A stretch of DNA of 64,000 nt from Apis mellifera (taxonomy: Eukaryota; Arthropoda; Insecta; Hymenoptera; Apidae). Where the stretch lies: the NCBI RefSeq assembly GCF_003254395.2, contig NC_037648.1, forward strand, positions 558,001 to 622,000, given 5' to 3'. Below, piece by piece: positions 1 to 12,743 of the stretch (its first letter is position 1; each line of letters opens with the position of its first letter). The notes under the pieces are model-generated. The model had not been told where the DNA came from and ran no database searches. It was given only the letters and a program-made list of their open reading frames with translations. Both the position numbers and the translations under genes were made by a program.

Positions 1-73
1 AAAGAGTTAATAAACAGGTTGACTTTTAAATAATTAAAAAGAATAAATGATAATTTATTATAATTAATTCAAG

Positions 74-2749
74 GTGTATTGATTGAAGAAACAATGTATG
101 TTTCATATTGTATACAAAAAATATTAAGTTTATATAAATCTAAAATAGATAACATTGTGCTTATAGGACATTCAATGGTAAATACATTTAGTATTATTAT
201 ATTTATTTCGGTAAGGATATTATATTATTTCTTTATTTTTAGGGAGGTATTATAGCTAAAGGTTCTGTTTTGATGACTCCAAATATAAATGCTAGTGTTG
301 CAAGTATTATTATTACTTTAGCTACTCCTCATACACCTACATTAGCATTAGACTATACTTTTGTTAATTATTATAAAAATTTAGAAAAACGCTTAAATGA
401 TATAAAAGATGCAGGAATAAATGTGATATCAATAGGAGGTGGACCACGAGATACACTCATAACATCAACACAAATTTTAGATCCTACAGCAGATATTAAT
501 GTTATTTCTAATGCTATACCAGATGTTTGGAAATCTGTAGATCATCTTAGTATTTTATGGTGTAAACAATTAGTATTATCTATTGTGCATTCATTATTTG
601 ATTCTGTCAATTATGCTCAAAAACCACCTAAAATATTTTCCACAACTAATGAAAGAATGCAGGCATTATCATATCATTTTTATCATGTAAGAAAGTTTTT
701 TAAAGTCATTTTCATCTGTAAAAGTATTTAAACTATAAAAATTAATTTTACAGCGTACTTCTGGAAAAAGATTATATTTTTATAAAGAAATAATACAATT
801 TGAAACTGATGGTGAATGGATAGAGAATATTCAAAGACATTATACATGGAGTAATAAAAACTCATTTAAGAAAACATCTTCTATTTATCTTATGATTAGA
901 TTAAGTGGACAACCAGATTATTTAACTATTGATACTAAAAATTTAGAATCTAAAGATTGGTTATTTGCATGTACAGCATCTAATATACAAGGACAATCAA
1001 GAATTTGGTAATATTAAATTATTGCTTTTAATTAAAAATTATAAATTTATTAAAATATTATTATAAAAAAAATATTCTATATTTAATTTAGCAATTGGGG
1101 TTGGAACTTGACAAATAGAACAAGAATTTTATCAGATCCTTTACATCGTATAAGAAAAACTGTTGATTTAAATTTGCAAGAGATAAAATATCCTGGTGTA
1201 ACACATATTGTAATAAGAATTACACCAGATAATTTAGAAAAATATGTTACAATAAATGTAGATTTATATTCTTATGATACAAGATTTATATTTATTAAGA
1301 ATAATCTATCTTTATTGAAAAATTTATTTATTTTACCTCAAATAAAAAAATCTCATCCTGGACATATTAGATATTATGCTAGTTTTGATAACTTTGTAGA
1401 TGTTATTGCTGTTGAACTTAAAGCATCTGGATGTATGGATCCAAAACATGCAATTGTTGAATTAATAGAACCATGGAGTATTGGAGTTACACAAATTCAA
1501 TTTTTTACAGTTATGTGAGTATAACTGTAAATTTTTTTTTTTAAATTATTAAAATTTTTTAATATTTTAGAGATAATGGACCAAAAATAATGAAAATTCA
1601 AACTAAAAATAAGAATTCTAATATTTCTCCAAATTTAAGAATAACTCTAGATCCTGCATGTTCATATGTAATTAATATTCAAAAAGGTGGAATTGTAGAT
1701 CAAATATCTTGTATTGTAAGAGATCGTTGGTATTTATTGTATACAACAATTATTAGTTTACTTTTGTTATTTTTGTCTACAAGAATCAATCATGGCCATA
1801 ATCAAACTCCAATAATAATAATTACGATATTTCTGTCATTTTGTTACAATTTAATGTTTGAATGTTTAATTGCTTTGGCAATTATTTGTGTATTTACTAT
1901 TGGACTTTGCTGTTGCATTATATTCTTTGGCTCAGTAGCTCATAATATTGCTGTGAGGTAAAAAATTATAATTATCTTAATACATATGTTTATATTATAA
2001 AAAATTTTTTATGTTATTCAATTTATCAATTTTTTTTTAGGTTTCTAGCACGTGTAATAACTTTTTCAACAACATGGTCAGATTGGCTGCTTGGAGGATT
2101 AAATCAATTACCATTTATTACTACAATTCTTGTTTTATCTTTAATTCCAGCAACATGTGGAGCTTTAGCTATGTTAATTTCCATTTTTCTTTATTTTTTA
2201 AATTTGACGAAAATGTATGAAGATTATTTAGAAGAACTTTTAATGGCTTCATTGCAACATTTTAATTGGATAAGACAATTTAGAAGTACAAAAAATAATT
2301 CTGAAGATACAAGACAAAAAATATTCAATCATCTTATTTTTTTTATACTTTGGTGTTTTACTGCTATTCCAGCTGTACCATCTGTACTTGTTTGGGCAAA
2401 AAATTTCAGGTTTGTAAATTATTTTTAAAAAAATATAAAATATGGGTATTCAGTATTAAAATTATTACTGTAAATTTGTTTTAGTTACAATATGAAACTT
2501 TCTTCGGAAGATTCTTTATTACTTCAAAGCTGGATAATTTTAGTAACATGTGGTACAATGGGATGGGTGCAGCTTCCTTCTAATAATCATAAAACTCGAT
2601 CTCAAATATTATCCAGTATATTATGTTTTTTAGGTTGGGTAGTACTTTTAATGGGAGCAGCACCTCATCCACCTTTTTATCAATATTGTATACCACCTAT
2701 TGTAGCAGGAACTATTAGTATTATTGCATTAAATTTCATTTTTTCTTAG
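74..2749 (+). CDS. PGAP1: GPI inositol-deacylase (PGAP1), 3' part, 5' end outside window
   Basis: ER multi-pass lipase-type enzyme that removes the acyl chain from the inositol of GPI anchors. Exons seen: 74-177, 243-686, 755-1007, 1092-1514, 1571-1957, 2041-2409 and 2485-2749 (TAG). The first visible exon carries the lipase nucleophile motif IGHSMGG, split by an intron after Met, followed by TLATPHTPTLALD and SIGGGPRDTL, which are typical of the PGAP1 catalytic domain. Later exons give the luminal region and several hydrophobic C-terminal segments (about 1720-1950, 2100-2200, 2330-2400 and 2600-2740), as expected for the family. All junctions agree in phase except 686/755. There the exon read from CAT into CGT ACT TCT reaches a stop, and the rest of exon 755-1007 is open in another frame, so one base appears missing. 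The N-terminal exons lie left of the window. Identification is firm; exact junctions are mine. Confidence 0.93.
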
Positions 2750-3878
2750 AATATTATTTATTTAAAATAATATTTTAATTTAATTTTCCTCTTTACATCA
2801 GTTTCATGTACATCTAAATTGTATATATTGTGTTTGTATAAAAATATTTATATTTAAAATATGTATAATAATATAATAATTATATTGAAATTAATTTCAT
2901 TAAACTTTTAACTATTCCGCGCTTGAACAATTTGTTCTATAATCCTTACTATTGTTTTTTTGTGTCTTTATATCTTTAGAAGAAAAAGTGCTTATAAAAA
3001 ATGTGCAAAAACTTTATCTGTTAAACTATGTTACAATATAATATTTAGGCCCCAAATATAAAAAATATAAATATAATATAATATAATAAATAATATATAA
3101 ATATAATAAATTGATAAAAATTTGACATTTTATTTTAATGTTCAAAAAATGAAAATAATATTACATATTATTATACTGAAATATTTTTCGCTTAATACAT
3201 ATAAATACAAACTATAACTTAAAATTATTTGAAATTAACAACTATGAGTCAAATTTGTAACAATTCATTTTGATTTTAATCATTTACAAATCTAACTTGA
3301 AGTTTAGATTGAATGGATTATAATATATAATATATATAATTATATTATTAATTTATAATAATATATATAATTATATAAAATAATTTGTATATTATTATAA
3401 ATAAAATACCTATATACACATTACAAGTTAATATTTTTTATTTAATTTATAAATAATTGGGAAATATTAAAATATTTTATTATACAGCAAACAATAAATT
3501 TATTGTTTATCGGAAAAAGATATACAGTTTTAACATTTTTATATGACCTATTTAACATCACATTTATTGTATTATTTTTATTGTATTATTGCTATTTTTA
3601 ATATTTTATATGTGTCTTAAATTCATTAACTAAAAAATTTTTTTTATTCTTATTTTTAATTTTAGATAATTTTATTTAATTAATCAACAATTGTTTAAAT
3701 AACAAACTAAATTACATCAAATTGATAGAAAAAATTGAATTCAACTTTATGTAGATATATGATCTATTTACTGTTTACAAGATAATGATATACACATTTA
3801 TGTAAATTAATGGGACCCAAAAATAATCATGATATATGCAATTATTATAGAAATATGGCAGTAACCTAATTTTACAAA
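2750..3878. other. Convergent intergenic stretch between PGAP1 and STUB1
   Basis: About 1.1 kb of very AT-rich sequence holding the 3' UTRs of two converging genes. AATAAA-type signals are plentiful but not distinctive in this base composition. I see no coding segment and no structured element. Confidence 0.6.
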
Positions 3879-5523
3879 TTAATAATATAATGCCCACTCA
3901 TTTTCTTGTAGAAATGTATCAACTACTTCCTTCATTGCTAAATTAGGGATTAATTGATCCTGAGTCAAACGAACTCTAGTAACTGGATCAAAGTGTCCCA
4001 CCCTTTGTAAATGTTCTTCAATGTCTTTTCGTTCATATGTAATTCCACTTGGCGTTATTACAGGTTCTTGTAAAATTTCAAAACTAATTTTTCCACATAA
4101 ATAATCAGGTACTTCTCTTTTCTATTCCACATATTCATAAAAATTTCAGATAATACATAATTACTTTTTTTCATATGCAATTAAAAACTTCAAAAATAAT
4201 CAAGAATATAAACTCACCCTTCTTCTTTCATCCACTTTTGCAAATAAATCATTAAGGTGAGCCATACATGTATCTCTTTTTTCTTCTATCTCTTCTTTTT
4301 TCCTTGTAAATTCAATAGATGAGGCTTCTCCTTCACTTTTACTATCTGCATCTTTAACTGCCTCTTGTTCCTTTAAAGCAGCTAAACTTCGTTCAGCATC
4401 TTCTACTATCAATTGATTCAGATATGATTGTAATTCAATATCTTGAGCAATTCTCTGTTCTTCTCTCAATTGGAAACAACGTTTTCGTGCTTGCCTTAAA
4501 ATACTGGTCATATCATCTCCATAGTTTAACTTTTGTTCCTTGGCCAAATCCACAGCTACATTATCGTTGAGATGTGTAATCATGAGAATGGCAAATTTCA
4601 CATTGCCATAAAAACCATGAATACCATAAAAAAAAATATTCACAAGATACTTCCATATTTCACAATGATATATATATATTGTACAATAAAATATTATATA
4701 TATATATATATATAAATATACATATAAGCAAGATAATCTAATCTTTAAATGCTGTCATAGATGAAATTTTATTTTAAATAAATGTTGTTTTCATACAACT
4801 TTTTTCAATGATAGCTTTTAAAGATTAAGATAATATATAAAAAAAGATATGGCATATAAAACTATATTAATAAACAAATAAAGTTTTTTATTAAAAAATA
4901 TTTTGCAAAATGCAATTTAAATATATAATGTTTACTTTGATTATATGAAATAAATAAAATGATTTTATAATGAAATGATAATATTAATATTATCATAATG
5001 TATATTAATATAAAATAATATTAATATACATAATTTATAATTATTTTATAAAAATTATGATGAAATATTTTCCTATAAATAAATTTTTGTAAGAAGCATA
5101 TTATAATAAGAAGCCAATGAAATTTCAAAACAAAAATATAGCGACATACCTCTTTGTAAATGTTTCACAGCTTCATCAAAGAGTTCCATTTCGAGAAGAG
5201 CTAGACCCAAGAAAAAATGACCCTTCACCAGACATGGATCGATATCGAGAGCACGTCTGCAGTCTAGACAGGATGATTCCCATCGTTTCAATTTCAGGTT
5301 ACACAGCGCTCGGTTCGTAAAATATAGTGCTTGGGTTGGATTTTTAATCTGCAGGAATGAGATGCAATGTCGTAACTTGCCTGCATAGATTCATAGTAGC
5401 ACTCACAATTGCTTTGGTGTAGCAGTGTGCAGCATCCTCATATTTGTGAAGATTGAAAAGTCGATTTCCTTCTTCTTTTAACTCTTTGTCAGAGAGGTTG
5501 GCGGTTGTATACATTTTACTCAT
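3879..5523 (-). CDS. STUB1: E3 ubiquitin ligase CHIP (STIP1 homology and U-box protein)
   Basis: Cytosolic co-chaperone ligase that binds the EEVD tails of Hsp70/Hsp90 and ubiquitinates their clients. Exons on the minus strand: 5523-5407, 5348-5150, 4555-4218 and 4121-3879. They sum to 897 bases (298 residues; the family has about 300), with all phases consistent. Residues 10-112 form three TPRs. Lys16 (KEEGNRLF) and Lys81 (LVKGHFFLG) match the carboxylate-clamp lysines. Residues about 115-215 are charged and helical (coiled-coil linker). The last exon encodes the U-box from residue about 219 (VPDYLCGKISFEI, then HFDPVTR and LIPNLAMKEV) and ends in Tyr-Tyr-stop. The first intron is only 58 bases. 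A second in-frame ATG three codons downstream could also serve as start. Identification is very secure. Confidence 0.95.
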
Positions 5524-6415
5524 CTTGGCAACAAATTTTGTGCCGTATTAAATGCTCTTCTACATATGAAGTCTCGTTGAATTATTTACTAATACTTCTT
5601 ATAAGAAAAAATAGTCGAATTGTAAACAAGTCGACTAACAAAATAATATTGTATAACCTTAACCTTAATGACATATACGTTCTTCCATTTTCCTTGTGAG
5701 TTTATCAGTCATTAACTAAAATGTAATAAAGAAGTACATAGTAAATAAAACTAGGAGGAAGCTATCTTTCAATATAAAGTCTGATTTTCAAAAAATATTC
5801 AATATGAAAATATTTTAATATTTGTCCAATATTATAACATTGTAACTAAATATTGTAACATTTTTTAAAAATATTTTTGTTCTGTGTAATACTTTATTTA
5901 TTTATTTATTTTCCTTTTCCTTTTCAAATTTACAGAGAATTTCATCCTATTTTTAACCATAATTTTAGTAAATTATAATTATCAATTATAAAAAAAAATT
6001 TTAAAATAATTAATTTGCTCATTTCAGAAATTAAAATTATATAAAAATAATGAAGTATATAAATATTGTCATTTTTTGATTAGAATATTTTTATTGTATT
6101 TCTTGTGATGTAAAAAATTTTATTACATCTATTATTTTAATTATTAAAATCTTTTTTTAATTCAAAATTATAGAAGTACAAGTACATATATTTATATTTA
6201 TAGAATTCATAGTTTGAAGTGTTATGTATTTGATATAATAACATAATGTTTATATAATCAGCTGATGTAGCGTATTAATTAATAAAATTAATTAATAAAA
6301 TAAGTAAAAAAATTTATTGAAAAATAATTTTATTTTTGTTTATTTTTTAAAATAATTATTATTTTCTACTTCAAACTATAAAATTAATTATATTTTTTAA
6401 TTATTTTACATATTG
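5524..6415. other. Intergenic: STUB1 promoter side and NUDT6 3' side
   Basis: The first 200 bases upstream of the CHIP start are the most GC-rich and probably hold its promoter. The rest is AT-rich filler and the 3' UTR of the Nudix gene. I see no coding segment. Confidence 0.5.
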
Positions 6416-6892
6416 CTATATATTATTAATCTTAGATATACTATATATACAGATAGGTTTGTTTGTTATAGAGTGTCTATTGTATTCAGCAATAATTCCT
6501 ATTTTATGTTTAAAAAATTCTAACATTTTTTTTGCAATCAATCTATTATTTTCATGTACATCTGAATGTTTTAAAAAATCATTCACCTATAAAAATAAAA
6601 TAATTATTTATTATAATAACAATTTTTTTATAATAAAAAATAAAAAATTGAAATTACCTTCATCCATCTGCATTCAGAAATTTCTTTTTCACATTTTTTA
6701 ATATCGAAATTAAGAGGGGTTAAATAAGCAACCATATATATATCAGAACAATTAAATGAATAATCATGAACATGTCTAAAGCTTATTATACACTTGAAAA
6801 TAGTTTGTATACCAGTTTCTTCTAAAATTTCTCTTTTCACAGCTTCTTCTAAATTTTCTCCTTTAATAAAAAAATTTGAAAGGTAAAAGTAT

Positions 6893-6941
<49 letters not shown>

Positions 6942-7344
6942 CTAATATCAATTAAATTAATTTAATATTAATTTATTATAATAAATTATAAAAAATTATA
7001 TACCTGGATTGACATAACCACCTGGTAATTTCCACATAGCTTTTTTGTTTACATATTTTTCTTTAAGAACTAAAACTTCTTGAGTTTCTTCATTATAAAC
7101 AAACCCACCAATTCCTAAATTTGTATGTGCGTAAGGTGGAATATTACATTCTTCATTAACTAACCATCGATAAAGCATGACATATTCTTGTTTTGCATGA
7201 TGAAATTTAAATCCTTCTTTCACAAGTATTGGTATCCATTCTGAATGTGATAAATATACACGAAACCATATTGTGCGTTTTTTATTTTGTATCCACTCTT
7301 GTAAAGATGCTAAAAAAATTATTATTATTATTATTATATATATA

Positions 7345-7381
<37 letters not shown>

Positions 7382-7716
7382 GTTAATTTCTAATTATTAG
7401 ATTGTTTGATTTTGAAAAAGTAATAATAATAATGAATTTATGAATTTTTCAAATAATTTTTATATTACATACCTGTAAGACGATGAGCAAATACTTGAGA
7501 CGTGCAAGATTCTTCATTTGAATCGATAGTTATGCCATTATAGTGATCATTATTCCCTTTAAAACACTTCGATGCCATAATTACAGAAAGATTACTATAA
7601 TATGTTTTACGGCGCAATATAGTATAAAAAATAATATGATGTCTTACTAAAAATTGTTGTTTTAACCGTAACAACGTAATAAAGTTTTGAAGTTTCAATC
7701 CTACACATTGCAACAT
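6416..7716 (-). CDS. NUDT6: Nudix hydrolase, NUDT6-like
   Basis: Predicted Mg-dependent nucleoside-diphosphate-linked hydrolase of the NUDT6 (FGF2-antisense) family; the substrate cannot be read from sequence. Minus-strand exons: 7716-7473, 7309-7004, 6860-6658 and 6586-6416 (TAG). They total 924 bases, 307 residues, close to the vertebrate length. The Nudix box fits the consensus exactly across the exon 2/3 junction at residues about 179-201: G-x5-E, then seven residues, then REILEETGI. Upstream, WIPILVKEGFKFHHA and YVMLYRWL are typical of the NUDT6 N-terminal domain. I chose the ATG at 7716, which gives a basic, hydrophobic start that could target mitochondria. ATGs at 7755 and 7578 are also in frame. 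The intron between exons 2 and 3 holds an (AT)n run. Confidence 0.85.
6898..6939. repeat. (AT)n microsatellite in NUDT6 intron
   Basis: About 40 bases of uninterrupted AT dinucleotide, seen directly. It lies in the intron splitting the Nudix box. Confidence 0.9.
7334..7378. repeat. (AT)n microsatellite in NUDT6 intron 1
   Basis: A (TA)n tract with small interruptions, preceded by ATT repeats, just upstream of the exon 2 acceptor at 7310. Confidence 0.85.
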
Positions 7717-8358
7717 TTGAAAATATGAAATATAAACATTTTTGAAATTTTTCAATGATGTTATTTATTATCATATTTTGTATAGATACGTAAATTAAAA
7801 ATTTTTATATAACATGATTAAAACTAGTTTATCTTAGTATGTGTAACATTATCTTAATAATGTATAATGTTAGAATAAAAATTTCTAACCTAATATTTTT
7901 AAGACAAAAGTATTTGCAATAGACGTATAAGATATCTTGCCTTTCGTATATATATTTATAATGCAATATAATAATATTAATATAAATTCATTATTTATTA
8001 CTTAATTATAAATTAATAGAATTATAAAACGTAACAAAATTATAAAATGTAACAAAATTTTATTTAATTAATTATCGTCAACATAAATAACATACATTCT
8101 TTTTTTAAAAATATACATAATAATATTTATGCTAATTTATTACAGAAAAATATAAAACGTATTTATTATAATTTACTAAATTTTTTTCAATTCACATATA
8201 ATAAATATTGCATATAATTAAAATAAAACATGCAAATAGTAAGTAATAATAAACAAAAAAATAAGAAGTTTCTTTTATATTAAAATTTTTAAATATAAAA
8301 ATTTGATTAATATATAGTAATAATAACAATAATACAAAATAAACTGAATTAAAAAATG
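7717..8358. other. Intergenic between NUDT6 and the fucosyltransferase
   Basis: AT-rich 640 bases between the start of one minus-strand gene and the end of the next. It would hold the NUDT6 promoter and the fucosyltransferase 3' UTR. Nothing coding is visible. Confidence 0.5.
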
Positions 8359-9962
8359 TCAGAAGGTACAATCTCGTTTTTTATTCCAAAATGATTCTAT
8401 ATCCTCGTAAACCTTAACAATAGGAAAATTATAATGAAGAGCCTCACAAATACGACAATAGTGTCGTGAAATACTACCAAAATAACCATGTTCATTGATT
8501 ACTTTGTAATATTTACGCCATTCGTGAAATTCGAAATATTTGTCATCATGTTGATTAAGGTAACGAATGTAATTTGCCAAAGCCATTGGATTTGCAAAAT
8601 CATTAACATGGAGAAATGAATGTGGTGGTAATAATTTCTCACAATCTTTTTTTGATGCACCCATTATTACTGGAATTGCTAATTTATGATAACCATGCCA
8701 AAATACTTTTTCTGTTATATATTCTTTACAATTTGAATTTTCAAAAGCTAAATAAAATTTATATGCATTTAAAACAGAACAATCTCTATCGAAATGACCT
8801 GGACACGCAGTCGTATTACCGTTTAAACATTTTCCATATATGTCAAGATCATTACTGAAAATTAGTTTTAATTCCTTAATATATTTCCATCGTCCATTCG
8901 TGCCTGCACAATTACTACCCATCACAGTGACTAGTTTAGTTTTTAATTTTTTTATCACATCCTTTGAAAAATTTATTTCTGGTGAGTGTATAAACGATGT
9001 AGAAATCGTTCTACCGTAAGGTACTGGCACATCGCTATTCATTCGATAAGTCATTGACCAGTTAAATAAACCATTATATTTGAATAATTGTTGATTTCCA
9101 TAAAGAAAAGTATGCATTGGTGATTCATCAGTTAAAAAAATCCATCTTTGGTTCCATCGAGTTCTAGTCGGTAATTCCAACGCGCTCCGTGTCAAATGTA
9201 AATGAAATACAACTGCATCTGCTATATCTAAATCTTTAGATTGGTAGCTCAATACACATCGATTAACTGTACAATTATTCCATGGTGAAAATCTAAAATG
9301 AAATATATGAAATATGAAATAAAAATCATATTTAAATTTAAACTTAAATTTATATAGTAATTTATTATTATTTAAATTAATAATTGCTTATATATATATA
9401 ATTAGATATTTTTAATATACTTGTAATATATTAACTTTTTATTTGTAAAACGCTTGATATGCCTGCGTTCCAAAAACTTTCCATGTTTCCAAATTAAAAT
9501 CAAATATGGTTCCTTTTTTTTATTTATAACCGTTGGCGGTAAACTACCTTCAGAAGACAAAAGCCATCTTCCAAGTAAAGATGTTTTATCAGTCTGATAC
9601 GAATAAAGGCGCGAATTAATAATGCTATAACTGCTATTAAAAACTCTATAAAACTTGTTTTATCATTAATATTTTTATATAAATTTAAATTCTTTTATTT
9701 TCGTAATAGTTTGATTAAATAATAATAGAAAACTAATTTTAATCAAAGACACACATACCTGTTCTTTTGTAAAATTTCGTTTTCTTGATAAAATCACTAA
9801 ACTTTCTTTCGTTTGCTTTCGATGTTCTATTTGTTTTATAAATACATCTTTATAAACTTTTTTATTAAGCAAATTTGGAAAATTAATAAAAATAACACAA
9901 AAAATTGTACAACCAATACATAAAATTAATAGTATTTTCAAATATTGTGAAATTCCGAGCAT
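8359..9962 (-). CDS. Alpha-1,3-fucosyltransferase (GT10), FucTC-like
   Basis: Golgi type II enzyme that transfers fucose from GDP-fucose to glycans. Minus-strand exons: 9962-9759, about 9653-9436, and 9292-8359, total 1356 bases, 451 residues. Residues about 6-27 form a hydrophobic signal anchor after a very short cytoplasmic tail, followed by a stem. Then come PYLILIWKHGKF and FSPWNNC of the N-terminal domain, WSMTYRMNSDVPVPYG, and the GT10 donor-binding signature YITEKVF at residues 332-338. The end is Cys-rich (HYCRICEA). The exon 2 acceptor is uncertain: phase demands CAAG at 9654, while the better-looking TTTATAG a few bases downstream breaks the frame. The exon 2 donor is GTTAAT. Which of the insect FucTA/B/C/D paralogues this is cannot be settled without alignment. 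Confidence 0.88.
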
Positions 9963-11204
9963 CGCGCTTTAAACTTTTTCGACGACAGAATATTAACCGA
10001 AGCATATCGGTACTTAATGCGTTTGCGTTCTTATTCTTTATGAATTGCTTTTCTATTTTAAAATTACTCTCTTGAATGAAATGAAATTACTAATTAATAA
10101 GACACGCTATTCAAACGTTGTTGTTAGAACGATATGAATTTTTGTTGTTAATCTGAAGATTAATGAAATGTAATGAGGTGATGGATGAAAAGATGTTTAG
10201 AAGAAAGAAACAGGTCTGACCAACAACTGAGACTACCTTTGACGTGTGTTGCAAGTAATCGTCGATCTCGATTGTCTTGGTTAACCAAGTGTAACGATTC
10301 GTGTAGCAAATTGTTAACGTTATTTTCTGCAGTAATAAAAAAATCGCATTCTTTGTTATTTTTTTGTTATTTTTTCAAAAAAAATTTAAGTTCATTAAAA
10401 TAAAATATATATATTAAAAATGAATGAAAAAATAATTCTTAATAGCTTATAGTTTATTTAAAGCTATTAATATCTTTTTTTAATAAGTTTGTTACTTTAA
10501 TTTAATATTATTCATCAATTATATCAATTGTGAACATATTGAAGATTATGTTTGGATTTCAAAGTTCGCGCTTCTATAATTGAATTCTTTAATATTTGTA
10601 ATAAAAATAAATATGAAACTATTTATTTTTTAAATATATTGATCGTAAATATATTAATATATTTTTATAAATATATTTAATAGTACACATATTAAATATT
10701 TAAATTTTAACCACTAAAAATCGAATTATTTTCGTTGACACAAATTTGATATATAATTGAAATTATATTGTTGTATTAACATGAATATTGTCATTAAAAG
10801 ATAAAAATTATTTGTAAGTAATTTTAATCGATATGTAAAAAAATTACAATAACACATAATAAAAGTATAATAAAAAATTGATAAATCCTTAACCAAATAA
10901 ATTTAGTTTAATATATACATATATCTAAATAGTTATATATATAGTTATATATATTATATAAATTTTGTACCTTTTTTAATTTTTTGATAAGTGCACAATA
11001 TTTAAAAATTGTAATCAATTTATATTTATTATATAAATTATGATCAATTTTATATGTATTATATCGGTAAATGTTTTAATTATATACATAGTTTTATATA
11101 AAATCATATAGGTTGGCAATAGTTAGGAAATTTTTTGAAGAAAAGTTTTTCTTTCTTTTATTGTTCAGTTACTAGTGAATAGCACGTGTAAGAGATAAAT
11201 AACA
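9963..11204. promoter_or_regulatory. Divergent intergenic region between FucT and RSL1D1-like gene
   Basis: The two genes point away from each other, so both promoters lie here. Bases 9963-10330 are clearly GC-richer and hold a perfect 14-bp palindrome (10276-10289). The middle is AT-rich. Next to the right-hand gene there is an initiator-like TCAGTT (11165-11170) followed by CACGTG. A short open frame at 10185-10403 has no recognisable product and is probably leader sequence. Confidence 0.55.
11183..11188 (+). promoter_or_regulatory. CACGTG E-box before a ribosome-biogenesis gene
   Basis: Perfect CACGTG 17 bases upstream of the start codon and 13 bases after an initiator-like TCAGTT. In flies, Myc/Max sites of this form just downstream of the start site mark ribosome-biogenesis genes. 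Its function here is inferred. Confidence 0.45.
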
Positions 11205-12510
11205 ATGAGAATGTTAGATGACAAAGTTAAAGATGATAATAATGAAGATATAGATTGTTTGAATTTTAATGATTTATCAAAGGAACATATATTACAATGT
11301 GTTAACATTATTTGTCATTTAACTGAAGAAAAATTGAAAAGTAACAATGCATTGTTTGAAGATGAAAGTCAATCAATTTTCATGCAAGTAACATGTATCA
11401 GAGTACCTAAAACTCCAAGAAGATTTATGAGAATGTAAGTTTATATATTTTGAATATATCTATCTTTTTTAAATAAATAACAAATTATTTTTATATATAT
11501 TAAATTTAATATAACGCATATTTATGATACATATTCAATATATTTTTTGATTTTTATGAAAAATCATGATAATGATTTAATAAAAAAATTTTATTTATTA
11601 TACAATTTATTTTTAGATTACTACCATATTCAATAATATCATCAAATGATGAAGTTGCACTTTTTGTTGGTGATCTCCAAAGAGGGAGAAGAAGAGATTA
11701 TGAACCAACAATAGAATATTATGAAAATTTATTACGCAAACATGGTTGTACAAAAATAAAAAGCATAATACCAATGAATCAAGTAAAAACTGAATATGAT
11801 CAATATGAATTAAAAAGAAAACTTGTGGGCAGCTATGATTATTTTCTTGTAGATGGAAAAATAGCTGGTCATTTATCTCATTTATTGGGAAAAGAATTTT
11901 ATAAAAAAAGAAAATTACCAACATCTATTAGAATGCTGAGTAAAGATTTAAAACATGAAATAGAATATGCTTTAAGGAAAACTGTTATGCAAATTCATTC
12001 TTATGGTGATACACATATAGTTCAAGTTGGACATACTTTTATGAAGAAGAAAGAAATTTTAGAAAATATACTAGCAACATGTCGTTATTTATCTAAAAAT
12101 TATCCAGGTGGTTGGGTTAATATTCGTTCTATTCGTATTAAAACATCTATTAGTCTTGGTCTACCAATATATATGACATTGAGTAAATATTAATTCTATA
12201 TTTAATTTTAATTTTTATAAAAATGATATAAATATATTCATATATATTCAATATTTTTCTTTATATATATTTATATAATAATATAATATAATATATTTAT
12301 ATATTATTCTATATTGTTTTAGAAAATAAATGCTTAGTTGATGTGCCAGTAATGCAACCTAGAAGACCAAAAGCATATCATAATGTATCAGGAGAATTAA
12401 CTACTGCACCTGGTATTGCTACTGTAACTGTTACTCCTGAAGGAGATATTACTGTTAAAAAAATTAAAAGGAGAATCTTTCTTCAAAAGAAAAATTTACA
12501 AAATAAATAA
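11205..12510 (+). CDS. RSL1D1: Ribosomal L1 domain-containing protein 1 (RSL1D1-like)
   Basis: Nucleolar ribosome-biogenesis factor with an L1/L10a fold. Exons: 11205-11434, 11617-12182 and 12323-12510, total 984 bases, 327 residues, phases consistent. The L1 domain runs from the first exon (CIRVPKTPRRFM) through YSIISSNDEVALFVGDL, IKSIIPMNQVKTEY, YDYFLVDGKIAGHL, LGKEFYKKRKLP and QIHSYGDTHIVQVGHT. The motif of a Lys/Arg-rich loop before LPTSI is typical of L1 proteins. The tail ends in a basic segment (VKKIKRRIFLQKKN). Vertebrate RSL1D1 is longer, with a large basic C-terminus, and this bee form lacks most of that. The gene is tail to tail with the ANKRD40-like gene, 233 bases apart. The start is the only ATG after the probable initiator. 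Confidence 0.85.
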
Positions 12511-12743
12511 AATTCACCAAATAAAAAAATTATGATTATTTTTATATTACTTTATTAAATCTAGTAAACAAAGTTAAAAAATTATTCTTCTACTTATTAT
12601 TATCTTAAACATTTGTTCTATTTAAAATTTGTAATTATTGCACTTGAAATTTTATATATTTAACAATATGTATTTTAATTAAATATTTTTTTATATCTAC
12701 TTATATGAAAAAAACAAAAACATTCTACTTGTAATACTAATAA

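Noticed and set aside
10185..10403. Plus-strand 72-codon frame upstream of the fucosyltransferase
   Set aside because: No family resemblance. It lies in a promoter island, and a leader or chance frame is more likely.
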